This document shows positions 7,598 to 12,961 of a DNA stretch of 17,145 nucleotides, piece by piece. The stretch comes from Victivallales bacterium. Lineage in GTDB: Bacteria > Verrucomicrobiota > Lentisphaeria > Victivallales > JAADHT01. Position 1 is the first letter of the stretch. Every line of letters starts with the position of its first letter. The notes under the pieces were generated by a model that saw only the letters and a list, made by a program, of their open reading frames with translations, made no database searches and was not told the origin of the DNA. The translations under genes were made by a program, and so were the position numbers. The stretch lies in NCBI GenBank assembly GCA_016930955.1, contig JAFGFR010000172.1, positions 1-17,145 of the forward strand, read 5' to 3'.

Positions 7598-8650
7598 ATG
7601 ATCTACAACGAAAATGCACTCATACTTGCACCTTTGTCGGGGTATACCGATATCCCTTACAGGCACTCGGCAAGACGACACGGCTGCCGGTATGCATTCA
7701 CCGAAATGATAGATGCTGGCGCACTGGTGTTCGCCAACAAAAGGACTGCCAGGATGACAGAACGCGCACCGGACGAACAGTGGCTCGGGGCGCAGATACT
7801 CGGATCCGAACCCACAACACTCGAAAAGGCAGTCAAAATACTCAACCAGTGCAATTTCGACGTCATTGACTTCAACCTCGGATGCCCAGCACCCAAAGTC
7901 CTCAGAAAGGGGGAGGGCGCCAAACTCGCCGAAAACATCTCCAAAGCCTCAAGATGCATCGAGACAATCGCCAAAATTTCCGTGCACCCGGTGTCGGCAA
8001 AAATCCGTATCATCGACGAGAACGACCCGGCTCCTACAATCATGCTCGCAAAAAAAATCGCCGAGGCAGGCGCAGAAGCAATCACAGTACACGCCAGAAT
8101 CAAAGAAAACTTCTACTCCGGAACAGTACAACACCACATCATCAAAGAAATAAAAAACGCCCTCCAAATACAGATCATCGCCAATGGAGGCGTAAAAGAC
8201 CTCCAGTCATATTGCGAGATCCGCACAAAAACCCTCTGCGACAAAATAATGGTGGCCAGAGGGGCCATGGGCAACCCATGGATATTCTCGCAGATAAGCG
8301 AAGATCGCAACACACCCCCGTCCCCTACCGAAATCGCCGATGAGATACAAGCTCATATCGAAGAGATGGCAAGCTGTTACGGCATCGAAAAAGGCCTCGT
8401 GCTCGCAAGAAAAATCATACTCGACTACCTGAAGGGAAAAGGATTCCCAAGACAACTCAAAACCCGAGTCATCAAAATCTCAAACATCCAGGAGCTGAAC
8501 CTCTTCACCCGCGAAATTCGCGAACTCAGTCACCTTTCACCCTGTGGCCGGCGATCACCGCCTGCCCCCCCCTGCCCTGCCCCAGCCAAAAAAACCCCTG
8601 CCGGAAGTGATCTCGTAGGCGTTGACAACATAGTCCCTGAGCAACCGTGA
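7598..8650 (+). CDS. tRNA-dihydrouridine synthase
   Basis: An FMN enzyme reducing uridine to dihydrouridine in the tRNA D-loop. Landmarks are APLSGYTDIPYR (11-22, FMN phosphate end of the TIM barrel), NLGCPAPKV (93-101) with catalytic Cys96, SAKIR (133-137) with the FMN-binding lysine, HARIKENFYSG, the IIANGGV segment and MVARGAMGNPWIF. The pattern fits the DusB-like bacterial group, but I do not assign a specific paralogue. Family homology ends at about residue 318 (FTREIREL). The last 32 residues are rich in Pro, Ala, Cys and Gly and are translated from DNA that is also the 3' end of the convergent minus-strand gene. The dus stop therefore lies 96 bases inside its neighbour. It follows the methyltransferase gene after 10 bases, making a small RNA-modification pair. 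Confidence 0.93.
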   Translation: MIYNENALILAPLSGYTDIPYRHSARRHGCRYAFTEMIDAGALVFANKRTARMTERAPDEQWLGAQILGSEPTTLEKAVKILNQCNFDVIDFNLGCPAPKVLRKGEGAKLAENISKASRCIETIAKISVHPVSAKIRIIDENDPAPTIMLAKKIAEAGAEAITVHARIKENFYSGTVQHHIIKEIKNALQIQIIANGGVKDLQSYCEIRTKTLCDKIMVARGAMGNPWIFSQISEDRNTPPSPTEIADEIQAHIEEMASCYGIEKGLVLARKIILDYLKGKGFPRQLKTRVIKISNIQELNLFTREIRELSHLSPCGRRSPPAPPCPAPAKKTPAGSDLVGVDNIVPEQP

Positions 8651-9307
8651 GTCCTCATCGCTGAACCCCATCATCCTTCCCGCATCAATGATAAGATAAT
8701 CCCGCTCCTTCTCCATCAATGAGGAAAGATCACGGAAATTCTGGAACTGTGACCTCATGGCTTCCCTTATGAGCTCTGGATCGTCGGCAGCACGCGCGGC
8801 AGCAATGGACTCGTGCATCAAGGCAAGCTTCTCGAGCAGCTTGTTGTGGTCCTCAAGTTGCTCCACCGTCATCCCGGAAGTATCGAGCTCATTAAAGAAA
8901 AGAAGCCTGTCCTCGACACTGCTGGTCATCCTCTCGTTCATCGCATTATAGTGCTCGATTATCTGCTGATACCTCTCGGGGTCGGCAGCTCTCAGGTCAT
9001 GCAGGTTCATCCGGTCAGGCCTGCGCACTTGATCCCCTCCATCCCGCCTGGACACAACAGGAACAGGATCGACAACCGGAGTCACGGCAGGACTGGAAGT
9101 TTCCAACAGCTTGGCAAGTTGCTCACGCAAGCTCGACAACTCCGCATCCTTCTCGGCATCAACCACAGGGACCTCGACAAGTATCCTGTCCGGGCCGCGA
9201 GACTTCTCCAATAAATAACGATGCCGATAGTACAACAACCCTCCCGAAGACAACACCAACGCCACAACAATAACCCCAAAGAGTACTGCAAACACAGACT
9301 TTCTCAT
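8555..9307 (-). CDS. Membrane-anchored coiled-coil protein, function unknown
   Basis: A protein of 250 residues that I do not recognise. The N-terminus MRKSVF is followed by one hydrophobic segment (about 6-27), fitting a signal anchor that places the rest outside the inner membrane. A predicted short coiled coil (about 49-70, DAEKDAELSSLREQLAKLLE) leads to a Pro/Val/Arg linker, then a mostly helical region (about 100-235) with many charged residues. It ends in a Gly/Arg tail. The single-helix anchor plus periplasmic helical bundle recalls small envelope-stress proteins in outline only. AGGA lies seven bases ahead of the ATG. The last 96 coding bases overlap the end of dus on the other strand, and repeat A2 lies about 170 bases upstream of its start. 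Confidence 0.75.
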   Translation of the reverse strand: MRKSVFAVLFGVIVVALVLSSGGLLYYRHRYLLEKSRGPDRILVEVPVVDAEKDAELSSLREQLAKLLETSSPAVTPVVDPVPVVSRRDGGDQVRRPDRMNLHDLRAADPERYQQIIEHYNAMNERMTSSVEDRLLFFNELDTSGMTVEQLEDHNKLLEKLALMHESIAAARAADDPELIREAMRSQFQNFRDLSSLMEKERDYLIIDAGRMMGFSDEDSRLLRDYVVNAYEITSGRGFFGWGRAGGGRR

Positions 9308-9399
9308 CTCAGATTCCTGTATGCATGTTCATTCATAAAATCACACCGCCACCACACACATAGACTCCACACGTAGTTTTTCAGCAGACCACATCGGGG

Positions 9400-9505
9400 G
9401 CGGCATACCCTTTTGGCACGTATACCACACCCCTGCGGCCGGGACAGACTAGACAAGTATGACCACTTCCACATCGGCGGCCACGGGTGCCTCTGAAATT
9501 GGCTC
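9400..9505 (+). repeat. Repeat family A, copy A2
   Basis: The core at 9477-9505 matches the core at 17011-17039 at 24 of 29 positions. It is preceded by CCCTTTTGGCACG (9408-9420) and by CGGGACAGACTAGACAAGTA at about 9440-9459. The latter corresponds to CGGGACAGACCATACAGGTA at about 16944-16963. Order and spacing of the modules are the same as in copy A1. Confidence 0.7.
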
Positions 9506-9622
9506 GCTGCATAAATATACATCAAACCGCATGAACGTCAACAATCAACAGATGAAACTGACTCAAAACTCTAAGACATGAATCGTGTGCCAAACCCGGC
9601 TTTATTTTCCTCAATACAAAGC

Positions 9623-9650
9623 TTGACTTCCCACGAAAAAGGTGTATCGT
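9623..9650 (+). promoter_or_regulatory. Sigma-70-like promoter without an adjacent gene
   Basis: TTGACT (9623-9628) and TATCGT (9645-9650) are spaced by 16 bases. The -35 is strong and the -10 moderate. The predicted start falls within the palindrome that follows. The next plus-strand gene, the ERCC4 nuclease, begins about 320 bases further on, with repeat B2 in between. Confidence 0.5.
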
Positions 9651-9710
9651 TACCCAAAGTAACGTTACTTCAACTGTGCAAGTGACGGGGCGAAGCGCGC
9701 CCGGGGTAAC
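9649..9710 (+). promoter_or_regulatory. Palindromic operator, LacI/GntR-repressor type
   Basis: AAGTAACGTTACTT at 9657-9670 is a perfect 14-base palindrome with a central CG. Half-sites occur as GTTAC (9649-9653), GTAAC (9659-9663), GTTAC (9664-9668) and again GTAAC (9706-9710). It begins seven bases after the -10 hexamer, the expected place for a repressor site. A central CG flanked by TAA/TTA is typical of LacI-family operators. No regulator gene of that family is in the window. Confidence 0.55.
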
Positions 9711-9804
9711 TCAGACGACAGAGCGCGGAGGACTGTGATCGGGGGCGGGGGGCGGCGATTTGTGGTGCTGCAAGCAATGCTGTGGTGGATGATAGTATTC
9801 TCAT

Positions 9805-9830
9805 CCGCGATTATTCGCGTTATCCGCAGG
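9805..9830 (+). repeat. Repeat family B, copy B2
   Basis: CGCG at 9806 and 9816 and CGCA at 9825 follow the 10-then-9 step of this family. They are followed by GGGAGATTGAATT, similar to the GGGCAGTCTTGA that follows copy B4 at 16215. Confidence 0.6.
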
Positions 9831-9979
9831 GAGATTGAATTCAATGTATTTCTTCTTCCACGAATGAAACTTTTTCCTTGAACTCCCGTATGTAGTCGCC
9901 TTGCGACACATGCGTCATGTCAATCCGGTCAATTGGCTCTAAAGTCATAAATTTCTGATGATGAAACACTAGCGAAATC

Positions 9980-10648
9980 ATGAGTTTGACCATAGAGATA
10001 GACGACAGGGAGCGTGCAGAGATTCTGAGGGAAGCCCTGCAGTCCTTAGGTTTTGAAATCGTGGCCAGACGCCTTTCGGTTGGCGACTACCTGCTGCCTG
10101 GCGGCACGGTTGTCGAGCGCAAGACCATTGACGACTTCTGTTTGTCCGTGATTGACGGCAGGCTCTTCACACAGGCACGTTCGCTCTCGATCAAGACAGA
10201 GCGCCCTCTCATCCTGATCGAAGGGCCAGGCTTCAACAACAGGTCGGTGCAGATCTCCATCGAGGCCGTCAAGGGGGCTCTGATCACTCTGGCCCAGACC
10301 TTCAGGGTACCCGTGCTGCGTTCGAGGGATGAGCAGGACAGCGCATGGCATATCAAACAGCTCGTGCTCCAGCAAGAGCTGATGGGGACACATCCCGGAC
10401 CAGTGTCCAAAAGCCGCGGACGCATCACATCACGACGCAAGGAACAGATCCTAAGAGCCTTCCCCGGAATAGGACCTTCAATGGCGAAAAAACTGCTCGA
10501 CGGGTTCGGGAGCATAGCCAACATCGCCAGCGCATCTCCAGACGAACTGCGAAAAATACAAGGCCTAGGCCCAAAAACCGCAAGAAAAATCATCAATATC
10601 CTCCGAGAGAAACAGGCGGAATATAAAACTGCCCGCGAATCTCGCTAA
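9980..10648 (+). CDS. ERCC4/XPF-type nuclease with helix-hairpin-helix tail
   Basis: The protein, of 222 residues, has an N-terminal ERCC4 nuclease domain (about 3-135) and a C-terminal tandem helix-hairpin-helix domain (about 155-205: FPGIGPSMAKKLL and IQGLGPKTARKIINIL). The active-site pattern of XPF/Mus81/Hef nucleases is complete: DDRE (8-11), VGDYLLPGG (34-42), and VVERKTIDDF (44-53) with the ERK triad at 46-48 and following aspartates, then SVIDGRLFTQ. Enzymes of this fold cut branched or flap DNA near junctions, with metal at the GD-ERK-D site. There is no helicase domain, so it resembles the minimal nuclease half of archaeal Hef. In bacteria such stand-alone proteins exist but are little studied. 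No Shine-Dalgarno sequence precedes the ATG. The last residues (TARESR) and the stop are encoded within repeat B3, so the C-terminus is repeat-derived. Confidence 0.9.
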   Translation: MSLTIEIDDRERAEILREALQSLGFEIVARRLSVGDYLLPGGTVVERKTIDDFCLSVIDGRLFTQARSLSIKTERPLILIEGPGFNNRSVQISIEAVKGALITLAQTFRVPVLRSRDEQDSAWHIKQLVLQQELMGTHPGPVSKSRGRITSRRKEQILRAFPGIGPSMAKKLLDGFGSIANIASASPDELRKIQGLGPKTARKIINILREKQAEYKTARESR

Positions 10649-10656
10649 TCCACACA
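10632..10656 (-). repeat. Repeat family B, copy B3 (minus orientation)
   Basis: Read on the minus strand, TGTG, AGCG and CGCG words stand at steps of 10 and 9. They are followed by GGGCAGTTTTATA, close to the GGGCAGTCTTGATA after copy B4. On the plus strand it contains the final codons and TAA stop of the ERCC4 nuclease gene. Confidence 0.6.
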
Positions 10657-10937
10657 GATAATACTAAATAATACAGTACTTTTACAAAGAGGCAACAGGG
10701 ATAAGGAATACGGTGGTCGGTGATGCAGAGTTGCTGTAATGCAGTAGTGCTGTTATGCAGCAACTCCTAATCTTTCGACTTAATCTTTCGCCCTAATCTA
10801 TAACGGCTAATCCGAAATCCAAAATTCGAAATCCAAAACAGAAAACCCCATAACTTTTACCACATAAGTCACATAATGCACAAAAGGGGAAGTTCGGTAG
10901 TTTCTACAGCATCACGGAATTACTGCATTGCCGACTA
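10649..10937. other. Repeat-rich intergenic region, no gene seen
   Basis: It contains an inverted repeat (10728-10766) and two TAATCTTTCG words three bases apart (10768-10777 and 10781-10790), with a third copy at 16153. There is a 14-base tandem duplication at 10811-10838 (13 of 14 identical, words of the type TCCGAAATCCAAAA). A CACAAAAGGGGAAGTTC word at about 10879-10895 resembles CACAAATGAGGGGAAGTTC at 16764. No clear promoter or terminator was found. Confidence 0.65.
10728..10766. repeat. Inverted repeat, 9-base perfect arms
   Basis: GAGTTGCTG (10728-10736) and CAGCAACTC (10758-10766) are perfect complements separated by 21 bases. It lies 80 bases after the nuclease stop with no following T-tract, so it is not an ordinary intrinsic terminator. 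Confidence 0.6.
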
Positions 10938-11489
10938 ATGCAAATTGAAAAAACATTGGCAAACCGCATGGGCATGACAGTGCATGTGTCATGCCTGGAC
11001 CGCAAGCTGAACAGGCTTTCCCGGGAATACCCCTCTCCGACAGCCGAAAAGGTCGAGGACTGGCTCGTGGATGTCGCAAATGCCCGCGGAGCAAATATTG
11101 TCAGGCGTGACACTCCTCCCGGCACATCTTTCGCCCCACCTCCCAAAGTTATATTCTCCGATGAGGAGCTGATCGTTTCAATCTGCATGCTGCAGCGGCT
11201 CGACCGCCCTCAATCGCTGCGGCTTGCCGCTCAAATGATATCACGGGGAAAGATCACTCTGAACCTCCTTTCAAGGCTCGCCGCCATGGAGAGAACCGGA
11301 GTCGTCCTGGGCGAAATGGCCCGACAGGCTCTCAAGGTCGACCCCAAACACTCGATATGGAGAAAACTTCACGAGAAATTCTCGACAGAGAGGGAACTGC
11401 GCTCCCCAGTCATTCACTGGCAAAGGCTCGCATGGCCGATAATGTCGGAAAAGGGATATAACGCCAAGTCCTGGAGGCTTGTATGCTGA
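10938..11489 (+). CDS. Unknown protein coupled to a DUF6036-type nucleotidyltransferase
   Basis: A protein of 183 residues that I do not recognise. It is basic, without signal or membrane segments. Its middle (about 73-135) is rich in Leu, Arg and Ala helices (EELIVSICMLQRLDRPQSLRL, MISRGKITLNLLSRL) and could be DNA-binding or protein-binding. Its last codons overlap the next gene: the stop at 11487-11489 follows the next ATG at 11483. By position it corresponds to the regulator/antitoxin (AbiEi-like) partner of an AbiEii-like nucleotidyltransferase, but no AbiEi signature is visible, so that role is inference from gene order only. An internal ATG at 10971 is another possible start. Neither has a clear Shine-Dalgarno sequence. 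Confidence 0.75.
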   Translation: MQIEKTLANRMGMTVHVSCLDRKLNRLSREYPSPTAEKVEDWLVDVANARGANIVRRDTPPGTSFAPPPKVIFSDEELIVSICMLQRLDRPQSLRLAAQMISRGKITLNLLSRLAAMERTGVVLGEMARQALKVDPKHSIWRKLHEKFSTERELRSPVIHWQRLAWPIMSEKGYNAKSWRLVC

Positions 11490-12046
11490 GCAACTCCATC
11501 CGCCTCCTGACTCGTCTCGACGAGCTGCTGGAATCCCCGGCGGATATCACGCTGTATGGACGCGCAGCGCTCGAACTTGGGTTCCCTAATCCCAAGCACG
11601 AATACAGCCGAAGCCTTGATGTGGACATAGTCTTATGGATGGGGCAGGCCGAGGAGCTACAGAAATCCGGGAATTTCTGGGACGCACTGCAGATGGTCAA
11701 CGATGAGTTCGCTGAGGGCGGCTTGTATATCAGTCATTTGTTTGAAGAGCATCAGGTCATCCTGTCTCCTGATTGGAAAACAAACCGGGTAGCTGTCAGT
11801 TTGCCTACTTCTAAGCTGAAACTTTTCAGGCTCTCCGACACTGACCTTCTGCTCTCAAAACTCATGAGGTACGACCCGACTGACCTCGATGACGTGCTGT
11901 TTATCGTCAAATCAGCCGATTTAAGCACAAATGACATCTCGATGGCTCTGAAATCAGCCCGCATACCCGATATCCCCGAAATACACGAACAGTTCGAGCT
12001 CTGCAAGAAATGGCTGGTTTCACAATTTCCTGCTTTGCCTAAATGA
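11483..12046 (+). CDS. DUF6036/AbiEii-like nucleotidyltransferase-fold protein
   Basis: A protein of 187 residues. After an N-terminal helix (SIRLLTRLDELLE) comes LYGRAALELGF, the place of the GGxA motif of minimal nucleotidyltransferases. SLDVDIVL (44-51) follows, whose two aspartates fit the DxD metal site. The C-terminal part has LRLSDTDLLLSKLMRYDPTDLDDV-like content, typical of DUF6036 proteins (residues about 112-140), where K/R and D residues follow the catalytic lobe. Such proteins often act as the enzyme of toxin-antitoxin or abortive-infection pairs. The first glycine of the usual GG pair is a tyrosine here (YGRA). GGAGG lies five bases ahead of its ATG, inside the preceding gene. 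Its TGA overlaps the ATG of the next gene as ATGA, so three genes are translationally linked. Confidence 0.82.
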   Translation: MLSNSIRLLTRLDELLESPADITLYGRAALELGFPNPKHEYSRSLDVDIVLWMGQAEELQKSGNFWDALQMVNDEFAEGGLYISHLFEEHQVILSPDWKTNRVAVSLPTSKLKLFRLSDTDLLLSKLMRYDPTDLDDVLFIVKSADLSTNDISMALKSARIPDIPEIHEQFELCKKWLVSQFPALPK

Positions 12047-12852
12047 ACAGGGTTCTTGCCATCTGCATGCTGTGCGTGTCCGTCTTCCATGACGCCAAGA
12101 CTTCGGGAGCCCGGAATAAAAACACCCTGAAAAACTCCATGAAACAAGCCCTGAAAGCATGCGCCCTCATGCTCGCGCCATTCTTCACCGTGTATTCAGG
12201 CTGGACCATCAGAAACGCATATTCCGCAAACTACAACGGATTCTCCTCCGTCGGCAAGATCAACATCTACCGATACTACGCATGTCAGCTCATGGCAAAG
12301 GACAACAACATCAGCTTCGCCGAGCAGCAGGGAATATGCACCGCAAACCTCCTCGCCCAAGGCCCCCAGGCTGAACAGGCAGAATACGCAGTCAAACACG
12401 GTCTTCCAATAATCAAAGCGCAACCTTTCCGATACGCCATGATGCACATCAAAAGCGACCTCAACTCCCTATTCCCCGCCGTCGGCAACCTCTGCAAACT
12501 GACAGGCATAAAGGCCGGAGAGAAAGGAACACTCAGCGTAATCCACACGGAGGGGATCATCAGCGGAGTGAAACACTACTTCACCGGAAACCTCTGGCTG
12601 CTCGTCATCGCACTCCCCTTCTCCGCCGCCCTGGCCTTCAGATATTGCACTTCCACCGCCGGGGCATACAGCGTACTCAAACCTGAATTCAACATCACCC
12701 TGCTCTTCTACCTCCTGGTCGCGGCGTACCTGCTGCTCATCCCAGGAGCAGTCTCACACCCCAGATTCAGAGTCCCCGTCAAGCCTATCATATCCATTCT
12801 GGCGGCAGTAGGAATATGCAATATCATTCTGATGCAAAACAAGCCTGAATGA
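12043..12852 (+). CDS. C-terminal part of a GT-C (GT39-like) membrane glycosyltransferase, 5'-truncated
   Basis: An ORF of 269 residues whose content from about residue 28 resembles the second half of polyprenol-phosphate-sugar glycosyltransferases. It has a membrane helix ending in GWTIRNAYS (53-61), a soluble segment with SSVGKINIYRYYA, two or three further membrane helices (about 187-205, 217-235, 245-262) and the typical C-terminal HPRFRVPVKPIISILAAVG. Full proteins of this family are around 450-600 residues and carry the catalytic acidic loop near the N-terminus, which is missing here. The first 25 residues are unlike the family and probably junction-derived. ATGs at 12043 and 12139 are possible starts. 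The gene is therefore most likely a remnant, placed out of its original context directly behind the nucleotidyltransferase pair, although it has no internal stop or frameshift. Confidence 0.72.
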   Translation: MNRVLAICMLCVSVFHDAKTSGARNKNTLKNSMKQALKACALMLAPFFTVYSGWTIRNAYSANYNGFSSVGKINIYRYYACQLMAKDNNISFAEQQGICTANLLAQGPQAEQAEYAVKHGLPIIKAQPFRYAMMHIKSDLNSLFPAVGNLCKLTGIKAGEKGTLSVIHTEGIISGVKHYFTGNLWLLVIALPFSAALAFRYCTSTAGAYSVLKPEFNITLLFYLLVAAYLLLIPGAVSHPRFRVPVKPIISILAAVGICNIILMQNKPE

Positions 12853-12920
12853 AAAATTTATGTAATGTGAGCCAACCGCCTCATGTAAATATGCATTGCC
12901 AGCACATAGAATTTAGCTCT

Positions 12921-12951
12921 AAGAGCTCTTGTAGCAAGCAAGCAAGTGCTT
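12921..12951. repeat. Short palindromes ahead of the DUF2079 gene
   Basis: AAGAGCTCTT (12921-12930) is a perfect palindrome. AAGCA (12940-12944) and TGCTT (12947-12951) form a second small inverted repeat beside three GCAA words. These lie 11-41 bases ahead of the DUF2079 start and could be regulatory. No clear promoter hexamers were found with them. Confidence 0.35.
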
Positions 12952-12961
12952 ACCTTATGAC

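Larger units (their letters stand above)
9308..9979. other. 672-base gene-free region with repeats and an orphan promoter
   Basis: No convincing gene lies here. It holds repeat A2 (about 9400-9505), a sigma-70-like promoter with a palindromic operator (9623-9670), and repeat B2 (9805-9830). There is also a 10-base AATTGGCTCT word at 9931-9940, identical to the right end of repeat A. A GTG-started 48-codon frame at 9735-9881, with GGAGG just upstream, runs straight through B2 and has no recognisable content. The region separates the minus-strand membrane protein from the ERCC4 nuclease, which are divergently transcribed. It may be the remains of a deleted gene whose promoter survived. Confidence 0.7.

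Noticed and set aside
9735..9881. GTG-started 48-codon frame with GGAGG upstream
   Set aside because: It runs through repeat B2 and its translation shows no recognisable domain. Kept only as a note in the intergenic entry.
9931..9940. AATTGGCTCT as a fourth repeat-A fragment
   Set aside because: Ten identical bases alone are too few to exclude chance in 17 kb.
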